Of a stretch of DNA of 64,000 nucleotides, positions 15,001 through 28,700 are shown piece by piece. Where the stretch lies: the NCBI RefSeq assembly GCF_047495875.1, contig NC_092465.1, forward strand, positions 12,036,660 through 12,100,659, read 5' to 3'. The position numbers were made by a program, and so were the translations under genes. The notes under the pieces were generated by a model. It had not been told where the DNA came from. It made no database searches and saw nothing but the letters and a program-made list of their open reading frames with translations. The stretch is from Pithys albifrons albifrons (taxonomy: Eukaryota; Chordata; Aves; Passeriformes; Thamnophilidae). Every line of letters begins with the position of its first letter. Position 1 is the first letter of the stretch.

Positions 15001-16980
15001 TCATTAATGGTATCGTGCCTATTGACAGGATCTACAGCGTGCTGAGCTGGGTGTAGGGCCATTGCCTTCAGTGAGAAAGGCTTGAGATCTCTGTAGGATC
15101 AGAGATCTTTTATTCTCCATCCCCTGCATCTCCCCAGAGAAGTCCTGCGCTGTCCAGTGGCAATAAGGGACATATTCCTTCTCTTAGCAAGTTACATGCA
15201 GTGTGTGCTTAGGGAACTGCTGCTGGATTTGCTGCACAAGTAAGGACAAATGTGCCTCTCCTGGGTTTGTTTGCACGGGGCTGTGGCTCTCAGAGACACT
15301 TTACATTGCAAATAAGCAACTTATCCTGCAAACCTCCAGGGAGTTGGGAGCAAAGCGGGAGGCTTGGGGGCCAGGAAAAGGGAATGGCAGGCTAAACTGA
15401 GAGAAGAGATAAAAGACACGTCACATAATTCTGCTAAATGGTGAAGGAAGGGAAATTCTCAGCAGGTGTAAATTAGCATTGACAAGCAATACTGATTTAC
15501 ACCCAGCTCATGGTCTGGCCCACAGTTTAATCAGCTGAAAAGCATCAGCATCTGAAAGGGAGGGTGTTGTTTAGAGAGGTCTGTGGGAGGGGTTGGAAAT
15601 CTGCAAAAAAGAAAATAAATTCTCCTTGGTAGGTAAGGAAGAGCTTGTGATGTTCTCTGGGATGATGCAGAGGCGGAGCCTGGCCAGCTGCATCAGTTCC
15701 CTGTCAGGACTCCCACTGACCTGGAGCAGGGAACACGCTGTGCTGGACCTTTTAAGGACACATCCCTCAGCTGGGACAGCTGGCAGGTACAGCCCTCCCA
15801 GATTTTCTGCAGAAACATTGCTAAGTACCCCCACACTCAGATGGATGGGAAGTGTGACTGTCTGTGGCCATCCATGCCCGGCCAGGTCTGCTGATGCTCC
15901 TGCCATTCACATTCCTCACCAGCCTCTGCCAGCAGTATGCCAAAGTGCCTGGCAGCTTTGGGATGTGACCAAACAAGGCATAGAATGAGATCATCCATCT
16001 CCCTCACCCTCCTTCCTCCCCCAGGCCTCTTTCTGATCTCACAGATGAGTTGTGCGTTGCTGGCGTGGCAGAACTCTGCTCATTCACCTACCACCAGCTT
16101 TTGGGAGGGCTGGAGTAGGTTCCAGTGTAACGTTAATAAACTGAGATCAGCAGAATTAGATTAGGACATTTTTTCCCCACTAATGAGATGAGAGCTCATA
16201 AGAATTCATATTGCCCTGTTGGAAAGACCAATGCAGTAAGCCCCTGGTGCACTCAAAGTTTGAGGCTTCAGCTGAGCTGCAAAGTAATGTCCTCTTGGTA
16301 CAAGGAAGGAAGCAGAAACTTTTAACATACAACTTATTCTTAAAATTAAGGTGTGATTTCTTTCCTCTGTCCTATGATTTTTAAGGATTAGGCTGAAACT
16401 CGTGGGGCAATCTTAGAAAAAGAAATTAGGAATACCTTTAACAACCCTGAGGGGTTCAACTGTATAGGATTGGTTTTCTGTTGTCTTCCTGGGAGTGGTG
16501 GAAGCAATGTAAGAGGACGTGGGCAATGCTGTGTTTCTGTGTTCCCTGTTGGTCATATATTGCTAGTTCAGCCAGGAATATTTCCACCCTGAAAAAAATC
16601 CTGCATCATGACTCAGACCCTGCACATCACAAGATTAAATCATGGGTTAAACTATGATGTTAAAAAAAGACTTGATTTGGTTTTTGCCATTGTGTGACTT
16701 GGCTTTTTACCTGAACATCAGCTAGCTCAAGCCTGACCATTGGCTCAGGCTGGTTGTAACCTTATGGGCTCTTTCCCCATCTGTGAGAGGGGAGCAGAGT
16801 GGCTCACAGTGTTACAGCAAGGGCAGGATCTATCGACCAGATGTACCCTGCAGGTTCACAGGTGCCATGGGTGATCTGTCCCACAAGAGGACTGTGCTGC
16901 AAATGGGACTTTCTTCCTCCTGAGAAGGAATCATCCAAAGCAGCCTTGTGGTCAACCAGGGTGTTGAAAAAAGCTTAGCA
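1..16980. other. Intergenic region, no gene recognised
   Basis: All open frames here are short, lack splice-site context and resemble no family I know. I saw no young CR1, SINE or LTR copy. Composition is moderate with some A+T-rich patches, for example around 6,540-6,610 and 10,850-10,960, that could be conserved non-coding sequence. Remote 5' untranslated exons or enhancers of the downstream RhoGEF gene could lie here, but nothing in the sequence proves it. Confidence 0.6.
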
Positions 16981-16998
16981 GACGGTGGTGCTGAGTAG

Positions 16999-17044
16999 GA
17001 GATGCTTCACATCTCCTGAGATGGTCCTGAGATGCTTCACATCT
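16999..17044. repeat. 30-bp duplicated segment
   Basis: The 16-mer GAGATGCTTCACATCT occurs at 16,999-17,014 and again at 17,029-17,044, a 30-bp offset. It sits at the decayed 5' edge of the RPL13A retropseudogene and probably arose after insertion. Confidence 0.7.
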
Positions 17045-17523
17045 GATGATGCCAAGCAAGTCCAGCTGGGGCACTTGATGGGGGTGTCACATGGGGCATT
17101 TGTTGCAGAACCACCATACTCAGCTTTCCTCAGCTGCAACATGAATGCTAATCTGCTTAAGCTCCAATCCCTCTGCTGCATTGTCAGCAGGACTGTTAGA
17201 GCAATATTGTCCAAGAGATTGAGTAGTGCATTGAGGTAAAAAAGGGGGTACCCTTTCCTGAAGCAAAGAATCAAGAGGGAACCTTGAAAACAGGTCACCT
17301 TGAAAGTATGCTCCCTGAAATCAGTGTGCTGGAATGCCTGCCCTTGGAGGTGGGCTGGAAGCATCATGTCATCACAGCCTTTCTGAAGGAGGAACACAAA
17401 GAGAAACCCATGCTGTGACACAAGAAGGAGGAGCTGCTCAGACTAAGAGAGCAGCCAGAGAAATTCATCAAGGGCACTGCTGCCAAGTGCACAGGTGTGT
17501 GCAGCAGTACAGCTTCTCAGGTG
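17019..17523 (+). pseudogene. RPL13AP: RPL13A processed pseudogene (decayed retrocopy)
   Basis: Translated pieces line up in order with ribosomal protein uL13 (RPL13A): AKQVQLG at 17,051-17,071 (family AKQVLLG), AFL..MNAN near 17,124-17,150 (AFLRKRMNTN), RTVRAIL at 17,189-17,209 (RTVRGML), LKVCSLK at 17,300-17,320 (LKVVRLK), EVGWK at 17,347-17,361, and LLRLREQPEKF near 17,433-17,470 (family LMRLRKQAEK). The match runs through several exons of the parental gene with no introns, so it is a retrocopy. It is dead: there are frameshifts (for example between 17,320 and 17,347), a stop TGA at 17,416-17,418, small deletions, and the first 30 or so codons are missing or unrecognisable. No poly(A) tail or target duplication is visible, which fits an old insertion. 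The 148-codon open frame on the opposite strand is a shadow of it. Confidence 0.85.
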
Positions 17524-20500
17524 AAACCTTTCATGTCAGTAAACCATAGCTCCCAAACTGCTTAAAAATCCCACAGAAAAGGAGCCAAGAACACTTAAGG
17601 CCTTGAGTGAGTCCATAAAATTTTGTGAGTAGCTTTTCCACTACCATGAGACTATTTTGGAGCCAATCTAACCAAAATAGAAGTTCATGTCAAGTTGTGG
17701 TGGTTCCTACACTCTCCCTTGTGGAACTGTGTGTACCTTAGCAGGGTGTTCCTGTGGTGACCAACAGATACTGTGTCAGATTCTTGTCTGGCACATCTGG
17801 CCCGCACATGTGGACATTGGGGCTGCTCTGAACAGCCAGCCTTGACCCTGGCCAAGGCCATTGTTTGTGTGGAGGCAGTGAGGATGGTGGTGAAACTGCA
17901 GAATATGTGTTGAGCAGCAGCCACAGATGGGTTGTGTTAGCTTGTGTTCAGTGCAGTGAGATAGGGGAAGAGTTGGGGAAGTAGGAAAAAAGTCCTGAGA
18001 GGAATAAGGAGAAGAGACATGAAAGGAGGAAAGTGGTTAGACAGTGTCATGCAACAAGGCAAGCAGCTTTAACACAGCAGAGGTTAATGCCATTGCCTGT
18101 GCTCTCAGCAACCCCTTGGCCCTGGGGTGTGCTGGGTCTTCAGAGGTTTCCCGTGCCAAGGTGTCTCTGAGATGTCAGGGACTATAAATACAGGGAGCAG
18201 ACTCTAAAGGTTATTGTTTTCTCTTTATTACCTGGTTTTGAAATCGATGTGGCAATTGCTCCTCTTGTTACCAATCCTGATTTGTGCTGTGGAGCACACA
18301 ATGAAAGTAGTGATAATACTGTAAATTCAAGGAAAGCTACATTCAGCTGTTCATCCTAGGAAGGAAAAGAAACACAGGAAATTTTACTGGTTTAGAGAAT
18401 TACTGTGGCTGTACCTCTCCTGATGCAATTAACAGATGCTATATAAGCTCTGTTCCTGTGTCAGCTGCTAAAACAGACCCCAAAAAAATCCAATACCCCA
18501 AGAAATATAACTGCAGTCACCTTATCACCCTGCTGCATCAACCAGTTTCTACAGCACAGTTCTGGGTAAGAGAACAGCTAAAAAGCAACTACAACCAAGG
18601 CACCTTTATTTTTCTTGTTAACCTTTAACTTGAAAAAAATAAATGTATCTGGCATTCTTTCCCTGGAGACCACTGGTGTTCTGCTAAGCAGCTGAAGTGA
18701 TGTGCATGGCAGGGCAGTAGACAGATCATGCTGTGTCCATGAGATTTGGTGTATCAGATAACAAAACACTCACAGCAGTATTGTAGCTTGCTAAAATCCT
18801 TTGTACAGCTCTTTGAAATGTGCTGTTTGCATCCCTCTGGTTGGTTAGATCTCTGAAATAAAAGGGAGATTGTACTCCAGAATAAACCAACCTCTGTTCA
18901 GTGGTGCAACTTGCAAAACCTAATGCAGAGAAATTAGAATAAAACCTGAGGGTTAGTTTGATCTCATATTTCAAGATGGAATAAGGTATCTCCAGTTACT
19001 CCCTTCCCCTCAAAGCAGGAGTTTGGTGTGATGGCTGTGACTCAGAAGTTAATTTGCTTGTAACTGAGATGATGTAAAAGTGGAAAGTGGAAAATGTCCC
19101 AGTCTCACTTGATGCCTCTGATTAAGGCAGGAGAAGCCAGACAATGTCAAGCTGCTCTCCACCATTTCATGGAACAAATGTCCTTCTTTGGTAAGTCTAT
19201 TGAGCAAATCTTGCTGCAATACAAACCTACCCAGCCCTGCCAGGTTTGGTGTCTTCTTTTCCTGAGGCCTCATGAAGCTCTGTGCTCCCCTGTCATGGTG
19301 TTCCTGGAGTCCTGAAACATTACTGGTCTTCTCCACAGTGCTTTTCATCACCAGTGAGCTGCTTATCCCGTGCCTGCCTACCTGCCTGCCTGCTTCATCC
19401 TCCTGACAGTTTGTCTGGTGCTTTGCTGGGAAGGTCAGCCAGGCAGAACGGTTCTGATGTGTTTGGGAAGGACTAATTTATCCTTCAAGCTTTAATCCTT
19501 GAGAAATAAGTTCTTGGGGGGATGTTGCAGGAAAATTGAGGTTAGTGGCAAGTCTCCAAGCAGGCACTTATCAGAGTAGAGGAGAAGTTGATTAAACAGA
19601 ATCACATGGCAAAAAATAAGCTGAGCACACATTGCCTTTAGTCTTATGCTCACTTAAGGCATGAGGCTCATAACCACTCAAAGCTTTTCAGTCCCTGATC
19701 CAGGGAACAGAAAGATGTTGCACAGACAACATGATTGAAGAGCAATGATGTGCCACAGTGGCAGCCAACACCAAGCTGTTTTGCTATCTGGCCTGGAATA
19801 GGTCAGCATGGTCCTGGAGGATTGCTGGACTAGAATGAAGCCTGAGCTTTGGAGAAGCATGGGCAGGACTGCCTGAAAGTACCCAGGTGGATAAATGAAG
19901 GAGTGTAGCCTCAGCCCACAGTGCTCACATACGCCGTGGAGCAACGAAGAACTGGCAACTCACTGCTTGGTCTAACTGGAAGAGAGCAAAGGACGCATTA
20001 GAACTGTTGTGTACCTTTAGGAAGGGGTGAATTGGGACCCAGAGCTGGGTCATGATGTGAGAAATCAGCGTTTACTTCACACCATGCCCTCACAGTTCTG
20101 TGACATTTGCTACTTTCCATACCTGGGATCACCTGCTGTAACTATAGGCTGTAGTTACAGCTCTGAGGTGGTGGGAGGACAAACTCTTTCATGTTGCTGT
20201 AGTCCACAGAGTTTCTTTGTTGGTGACCATGTAAGACAGCAGCTAAATACTCTGTATGTACAGTGCACCTGCAAGTGTGTGCTGTAAAGTCATCTTTAGG
20301 GTATCAACCATAAGCGTATTAACTCAGATTTTTTTTTCTGTCTCCATCTGGTGCTCCTCTCCAGAAGACTGCTTAGAACATGCCTGTGGCTTTGTTACTT
20401 GAGAGCTGAGTGTGTAGACACATAATTCATATTATGTGGGTGTCAAAGGCCTGACAAACGCAGGCTGAATCCGAGCTGAAACTATGACGCTGTTGTGTGT

Positions 20501-23500
20501 GTGCTGTGAGGAACGGAGCACAAGAGCAGGGGAGGAAGGGAGGAACGGTGCTTCCTGCTTACAGGCCAGGCACAAATTGTCTGGTGTTTTAGGGAGACCA
20601 CTGCTTTTTTCCTGCCCTAAGCAGCAGGAAGGAGGCTGTGCCTCAGCACAGCCAGTCCCCCTTCACAGGTCATGGCTCGGGCATCAGCTGGTCAGGGTGC
20701 TCGGTGAAATTAAGCTTAGTTACCTGATGTGCTGTGCACAACCCTTAGGGGTGGTGACGTAGGGGGAATGGGCAAGTTCAGAAGAGTTCAGTAGGAAAGA
20801 GGTGGTCCAAGAATGGAGTGACAGGGAAGAAAGGTGCTGCTGCCCCAGCTGGCTCATATGAGATCTCCACAGCTGCTCTGCAGGCATGAGGTGAAACAGA
20901 AATCTTTGATTTCTGAGGCTCCCTCTTACTCCATCCTGGGCACCAGACCCCCTTGCATGCCCACCTGTGCATTGGCTACATCCACGTGCACTTTTGCTCT
21001 GAGCTCTCTGGAAATACCAAAGGGATTTTCCATGTCTAAAGTATTCTCAAAGACCAAAAAAACACTTTTTAGAGAAAGAAAACTCAGCTCTGATGGGTGA
21101 CAAATATTAAAAAAAATTACTTGGAAACAAAATTACCATCTTCCTTCACTTAATCCAATAAATTTTGGTGCCTACCTATGTGTCAGCAAACTCAGCAGCC
21201 TCCCTGGAAAGTCTCTGTCTCCTGCTGCCTCACGGCCTGCTTGGCTGTTCTCTGTCTTCTGTAGCTCCTCCACTCTGCAAACCTGGCTCTGGCTCCTGCT
21301 CTCCATCCCTCACTCTGCCTGCCCCACTGTGCCCAGAGGAGGTTTCTCCCAGCTGCTCCTTCCCTGAAAGTGACTTTTGCCGTCCCATGCACATCTTCTG
21401 GAAAATCCTGCCCTGGCAAAGCAGCAGCCGGTCCCTGATGCCTGGCAGTGCTCCCGAGCACTGGCACTTTTCACACCCACTGGGGAAATGGGCCCCTGCT
21501 CTCCTGCAGGGCAGGGGGTGCCCTCACCTGCCAGTGGGTTTGAGTCATTCCCCCCAGTAACAGGGAGATGCAAACCCTCCCTGTGCAGTCTGTGCTGTGC
21601 ACTCTGAGCAGGCAGGGGTAGAGTGGCCCCTGACCACCCTTGCCTGGCATCACTGTAGCTGACCTGCAGCCCACAGAGGGGTCAGGACTATGAGCCCTGG
21701 CAGTGAACTTCCACCTGAAGAGAATCATGAGGACGAAAGTCTATTGTCTTCTCAGTGCTCCCCCATCTCTTGATGAAGGGAGCAGACACAGACAGATCCC
21801 ATCCCCTTGTTTCTGTGCCTCTGCTTCCTTGCTCTTATCCTGCCTGCTTCTGCCCCTGCCTGTGCCCTTTCTTCTCTGACCCCCTTGCTCTCACACACAC
21901 ATATGCAAAGCCTGCCTCACATGGGCCTTGCTTTCTCTTCACCTTTACTGTATGTAGCTCCCTGCCTTGGGCAACAACAGCGTTATTCTCAGCTCTCACT
22001 ACAGCAAGGGCTGCTTTCTCTTTATACTTGCTCTGAAAGCAGAGTGCCAAAAGTAAATGGTGACTTTTAGTCCCCTGGCTGTGACCTGATCACAGACCAA
22101 CCTGACAGGCCATGGCATCTTTTATTAACAGCACTTTCTCACAGGAGCCCTTCAGCTCTACAACGAGCCTTATTCCCTACTCAGTGACTGGCTCTCACAT
22201 CATATAATTCTCTCTTTCTTGACAGATTATGTTATAACCTATCATCACAGAAAGTCCTGATCCTCACGTTTCTCTGCTGTCACCTGTGGGCTCCTCCAGA
22301 GCCGTGAAGAAGGGGGACCTCCAGCCCCACCATGACAAGATCGGGTGAGACATCTTGGGGAACAGCCACACTTTGAGAGCTAGTTTTAATTTTTGTTTTT
22401 AGCAGTTATGAAGAATGGAAATAATGTTTTCCATTGAGTTGTGAACCGCAGGAGCAGCTCTGCCTTTCCTCTCTGGGATTAGATTAAAGATAGTTTCATT
22501 AATGCGGGGAAAGTATGCTAATTTGAGCCACTCTAAGCAAGGGATGAATCAAGGTTCCAGCATGTTACCAAGATTGGTTTCCAGGCAATTCACTACCTTA
22601 GACTTCCCCTCAGATGTCTGTTGATGTGTCACATGGTTGGATGCTGAGGTGTCTCAGCCTTTGGGGAGCAACAAACCTCTTCATTCCCATCCCGATCAAA
22701 GTGGCTGTGCTGCCTGAATGGTTGGCCACTGTGGGGAATCCAACCACACTACAGAGCAAACGGTCTGGGCTGTAACTTATACAGTTCTGTCTTGCTTTAC
22801 CAAGACCTCTTTCTGTATGTTCAACATGGTTGGTTCCTGCCTGGCTTATTATTAAAGACTGATGCCCCACCATCCCAGCACTATCTTGCCCTTATGAATC
22901 TCAGGCTAACCCCATATCCCCTGCCCATTGTTACTCTCCCTTACCTATGGCGCTCACCCATTCCCTTTGCCAAGGAAGGGAGCAGACTGGGCTGTAGCAG
23001 ACATGTCTTGTGTGACTGCTGGCAAGTCAGTAAGGTCTAAATCCTTAAGAGAAATTTCCAGTCTCTCCATTCAGTGTAAGGGGGCTTCATCCACTTCCAG
23101 TGATGACTTAGGTACTCAGCTTTCATCCTGCTGCCCCAAACTGGAGTTTGGCAATTTAATTCTCTGCTCTGAACATGTGATCTAGTAATTTGGTTTTGCT
23201 GGGCCCTACAATGCTGAACACAGCTCATGGGAACAGCCTTGGAAAGGACACCTTTCTCTTTCTGGGCCTCCCCTGAGCTGTCATGAGGTGTGATCATTTG
23301 GGCCTGTGGCTAAGGAGTCAGGAGTATATATTTGTGAAAGTCTGTGAGGTACCTTTGTCTCTGCACTGGAAAGGCTTTGGCAATGCTTGGCTGCCACATG
23401 CAGTGAATAAACCATATGCATCTTCCCTCTGAAGGGTGAATCGGAGCAGTAAGGGGCTGCAGTGCGACAGTCAGGCACAAAACCACCACCAGTCAGCCTT

Positions 23501-24152
23501 CTTCTTCCTACTTGCCGCTTGAGTCTTCCACGAGACCAGTGTTATGCCATCCTTTACCACCCCCAGACTCCCCCTTAACCCACACACTCTTGTCTGCATC
23601 TTATTTGAGGGCAAGAACCTCACTGTCTCTTGTAAACCTGCCATCTCCTTAGTGCTGCAGTGTGAGTAAGCTGGACCTGCAGCAAGCACTTCTCAGGATT
23701 TGTCACTAGAGTTGAGCAATGTTATTGTGAGGTAATTACTGAGGGTAGGTAGGATAAACTTCTCCAAATTCAGATGGTTAGTATAAGGCCATTGTTGGCT
23801 TGGCTAGAGAAGAAAAAGATTACCTGCCCCAAGCCCTGTGGCTCATCTCCTAGTTGTGCTGCTGTGTTCCTACACAAGCTGTTGGTGTTGGCATCTGCGT
23901 TCCCTGGAAGCAGACCTGCTGTTGCATCCTGCGAGTCACCACCAGGCTGCTTCAGTAACTCATCTTTCCTTCCATTCACAGGTCTTCTACTCATGGCGAC
24001 TCCACCCATGTGAGAGCCCTCTCTTATGTGAGTCCCCAGCAGCACACTTTGCTGTCTGTGGTCTGTGGACATTGACTGGCACCTAAGCGACACCCCAGCT
24101 CCCTCCTCTCCCCCTAAACGCCACTGTCTTAGAGCCTCCATGTGCATTTGCT
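17524..24152. other. Upstream flank of the RhoGEF gene, no gene recognised
   Basis: No coding exon, RNA gene or young repeat is recognisable. A pyrimidine tract ending in CACAG at 23,971-23,981 is a possible splice acceptor for a first coding exon whose 5' untranslated part would run from about 23,982 to the ATG at 24,153. An in-frame TAA at 24,084-24,086 shows the reading frame does not continue upstream as protein. There is no CpG island here, so the promoter is probably farther upstream or is CpG-poor. Confidence 0.5.
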
Positions 24153-25717
24153 ATGACATACATCAGTGTTGATGAGAGACAGGAGCACTGCCGGGTGATC
24201 TTGAGCTGCCAAAACAATCAGCTCTATGCACAGCATGGCTTAAAGGATTTTTCGGTTAGCAGCATGCATCCACTAAAGAACTTAGACACTCGTATTTTTT
24301 CTGGAGACTTGCACACTGTAGACTACTGCCACACAGGCAAGGCACCCTTGGCCAGTCCTGTGGAAAAACGGATGTATCGGAGCGTGGAGAACCTTCACTG
24401 GGCAGCAGTTGCCGACTCTGGGCTGTATTCTCACTGCCGGAGCCTGGATAACGAGATCATCTTTCGCTATAGAGGCACCACTCAGTGGACAGAAGGCTGT
24501 GTGGATGTGGCCCCAGCACAGAGCACATCAGACTCTCTGAGAAACCTTTCTCTCCATGCTAAACAGACATCTCAATCAGCACAGAATGTGCTCCTCCCTC
24601 CCTTTGCCAAAGTGCCTCAGTGGCTCTTCCCTTCCACAGAGGACAGAGCCCTACATGGGGATGCCAAAAAAGAGCTGAAGGAGAAGCTGAGGCTGCACAG
24701 CAGTAAAGTGGTAGAGCCCTGTAAGCCAGTGCGCCCACAGGTGGCCCTGCCTGATGTGATGGCCCGGGAGCTGTTTGAATGCCAGGTGTGCCGGCAGTGC
24801 AAGAACGGCTGTGCTGCCAACTACTGCACGGTTTGGGTGGAACACACTGCCCTCAGGCACAGCCTCACAGGCAGGCAGGGACTGTGCTTTGCACACGGGA
24901 TCGTCAGTCCAGAAGACATCAAGCAGGAGGCTCAGAGGAGGCTTCAGCTGCGAAGGCAGAATAGCTCCCCCAATTTGCCCCTTCAGCACACTGGGGACAG
25001 CAATGAGATAGGCAAATCCAGAACAGCAGAAACCCTAGAACAGTACAGTGGGGAAACAGATGGCAAAGTCACATGGGGACAGAGCAAGAAAGGTCGCTGT
25101 AAAGGGAGGCTCTACATACCCACCTTTGAGGAATTCAAGCAAATGAGAAGGAAGGAACGAAATTCATCTGCCAGCAACAGTGGGACAACAGATTGCTCGA
25201 ATAAGAGTCTGCCTGCAAACCAGATGCTGGAGGAGGAAAAGAATGTCTGTCCAGAAGCTCTGGCGACCAAAGCTGTGAATGAATCTGCTGTCACAGCAGA
25301 GGATGATGATGATGTATTCCATGAAAACCACACCTCTGCCAGCTGCTCCCAATATCCAGCCACGTGGGAGGGTTTCAGGATGAGCAGTTCTGAGGTGAAG
25401 GACAGAACTTTCCAGACCTCCAGCTCAGATACATTGCCAGTCCCTATTTGCTCCAGTCCAGTTCCACGATCACCTTTACAGGCAGTAGCAATACACAGAG
25501 TTGGGCAGGAGATCTTCAGTGATGAGCAGCAGAAAGGAGAGACAAGAAAATTAAGTGATGTCCTCCACCTTGCAGGGCAGTCGCTGGCTTCCGAAGCCCA
25601 GTCCTCTTGCTGTTCATCGCTGCTGTTAGAAGCCACAGACTTATCCAGCTATGGAGCTAAGCTACAAAAAATGAAGGATGAATTCATAGGTTCAGCCTTG
25701 GAACTTATTAAGAAAAG
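24153..25717 (+). CDS. RhoGEF coding exon 1 (large)
   Basis: It encodes residues 1-521 plus two bases of codon 522. The donor is AAAAG|GTAACA. The exon has a run of Cys (C210, C213, C216, C220, C225), a motif YIPTFEEFKQMRRKER near residues 323-338, and an acidic stretch EDDDD near 387-391. The exon is open throughout and reads in phase with exon 2. Confidence 0.9.
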
Positions 25718-28700
25718 GTAACATGCTCTGTGGGGTCACCTGAAAGCAGTTCCCTTGTGAATGATCTGGTCTTTCTCCTGACATGTACATTTAATTCCTG
25801 TAGCATAAATGTGTTGTTGGCAGAGCCTTTCATCTCTGATAGCCACATGGACATGTCTTTAAGCTGTTGAGCTTAAACTCCATCTTTGCATAGGATTAAA
25901 CATCAAAAAGCATTTTCATCTAGACTTTGCCTTTTTTGTACCTTAATCCTGTAAAGACAGCAGCCATTAGTAGTTCTGACACCCAACTTCCCACTCATTT
26001 TATTTCTGCATTAAATTGTTGAAATGCCCTTTTTTTTTTGTTTGTTTTTAAATCATCTGTTAAAAGTAGAAGACAGCCAAGGGTTGCAAAGTACCAGTAT
26101 GATTCCTTTGAAGAAAGATGTAGAGTCTGTCCCACCACTGCAGGACATGAATTTAGATGGTGTGACATGCAGCAACAAGTGCTCCCACTTGTTGCCTGTA
26201 TGCAGTGAACTGGCAAACAAGAGCAAGGTGGTTACTGCGAGTCTGGAACCACCTTTTGGAAACCTGAACAGGCAGCGAGTGAAAACTTGCAAATACTGCC
26301 CTTCTGTGAGTGTAGGCAGCAACAGAAAATGCTTGTGTAAAGCCTTCCTTCCTCTTCTCCAGCCATGGTTTTCCCCTCCTCTGGGAAAGATGTCCACAAG
26401 GATTGCTTTTTCTCTGTCCTGGCTTTGGACACTGCAGTCCTGTTACCTCCCTCCTGCCAGAGAAGTGGATCCCTTTTTATGCAGAGTGGCCCAATAGGAA
26501 TCAGCAGCGTTCTGGAAGCAAAGTATTTGGGGCAGTTATCACTGTCTTATCATGAGATAAGGCTGATAGGAAAAGCAGGAATAAGTGTTGGTGGAGTGGT
26601 CTATTTGCATGCACTTGGCTTTCATGGCTGGCTTTGCCAAAAATTGTCTTTTGACTTGGTTTCTGGCTGCTTGTGCAATGTACAGATCAGCATGTGAGAT
26701 GCCAGAGCATCAGCCTTGTTTGCTGCCATGGTATTTCTGGAATGCATGGGCTCTGAAACTGGACTCAGGTTTTAGAGGAGGTGATACTGACTTCTGCACA
26801 GGAGTGAGAGTCATCTGAAAGAATTTCTCTGGAGCTGACGCAGAGTGACGAGCAGAAATACTTCTGCAACTTTATAATCCAATGGGAAGTAGGTGGTGTC
26901 AGAGCCCTGTGTGCTCCCCTCAGCTGTCCAGCCCAGCCTTTGTGCTTTTTGTTCTTGTGTATGAAAACCCAAAGAAGAAGCAGATGAGAAAGCTCTGGTA
27001 TGCAACCATTTTCATTGAGTGGCCTATTTTTTTCATGGATATGAAATGAAATACACAGAATGGCACAAGGCATGAGTAAGAGTGTAGGAGCAGCTGCCTC
27101 CACGCAGATCAGATGTTTGACTGGTATCTGGAGCCCGAGGTGCACACATAGCAAAGTACTGGAAATGGGCAGTGCATATGATCTTTCTTCCCACTACTTT
27201 TCCAGCCTCCAAACACTTCCTGCCCAAAACCTCTATGACTTCAGTGTGGTTTCTGTGCTTTTAATGTGCACAGTGGTGTTTGTTTCTGTGAATGTGTTCA
27301 GTCTCCCTAGTTGGGTTTGTTAAGATCTGTGAAGTGATTTTATTAACATCAAAATGATAGTTGATCTAAAAATGAGAATGACAGTGGTTCCAGTGAGAGA
27401 GAGGTTGTTTCATGTGAAGGAACCAGTCTGGCCTGTTTGTTTTCCATAATAATAACAACAATTAATGACAATTGTTATTGCCAAAGCACTGCTTAGTGGG
27501 AAACTTGAGTTTCCTTTGTATGGAAATTTCTCATTTTTCCCTCATTTTTCACTTGAGGCTGTAATGTGCCTGAATATTCATAATCAAACTGATTCTCACT
27601 GCAGAGGTGGGAGACTTTTTGTCTGAATGCTTTGGGTCCTAAATTATAATCATTGACATCCAGGACACATTTTTTCTAGTTTTAAATTAAATGAGCTGAA
27701 AGCTGTGGATTCAGTTCCATTTCCACTGATACTGAGCTCAGCAAGCCTTTGATAGAGATGTTGTGATGGAGTGTCATAGAATAAAACAGCTGAAATTGTC
27801 ATCTCTTTCTGTGTAAGTGTCACAGTTTTACAAAGCAGGTTTGTCTACAAGTTAACTGTCTCACTAGTAATTCATAGTTAATTACTTACGACTCATTCAA
27901 TTCACTTAATATTTCACCAGTGAAGATTTGATTTTCAGTCTCATAATTATGGCAGCTTTAGGCTCCTCATAGGTCACTGGATGCCTTTCACTTGGGTTGT
28001 AGTCTAGGCTGGGAAAGGGTGTTGAGATCCAGGTAGGAATCCTGTCAGTATTTCAATATATAGTCCACTTTCTGAAATTGTTTAAGGGGCAAATTGTTCA
28101 GGATAAGGATATGCAAGGACTTGGGGTTTGTATCTGTGAAATGGGGGACAGGGTGACAACAGAAACCTGCACAAGGAAGCAAAGGACACAACTAAGAAAG
28201 AAGACTTCCTAAAGAGAGTGATGGTTTGTATTTGGGATGACACCAGGATGGTGGGTTCAATACCAACTTCCCATAGCAGGGGACTCCAAGTCAGGAAGGC
28301 AGATGACAGCAAAAAAGGTGTGCACAAAATATTTCCATTAGTCAGAAAGAGTCAGGAACAAGTGGAAAGGGCTGAGAACTGCTGGCCTAGACAATGATAC
28401 AAACATGAAGAAGCCCACAGAGACTGTGAAGGAAAGCAAGTGCCTTTCCAGTTGTACACCACACCCCCAGTACTTCTGCCTCCTGCAGATTCAGAGATGG
28501 TGACCCAGAGGTTTAAGAAGAAATTCAGAAAGAACATGTCTTCCCTGTGCTGGCCCAGGGGAATCACCTGTCTTGGGGAAAACAGGAAAAATGACACCAA
28601 TCCCAGGCACAAACTCCTGTCCCAGTAAGTGATTTAATCCCACAGAAGGAAACACACCAGAGTCCCCACTTCTGCAGCTCTGCACGAGGGCAGAGGGGAC

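Noticed and set aside
16975..17421. 148-codon minus-strand open frame
   Set aside because: It is the reverse complement of the RPL13A retropseudogene, so it is a shadow.
26024..26497. Possible extra RhoGEF exon after a T-rich tract
   Set aside because: Exon 1 and exon 2 phases join without it and the translation shows no family features.
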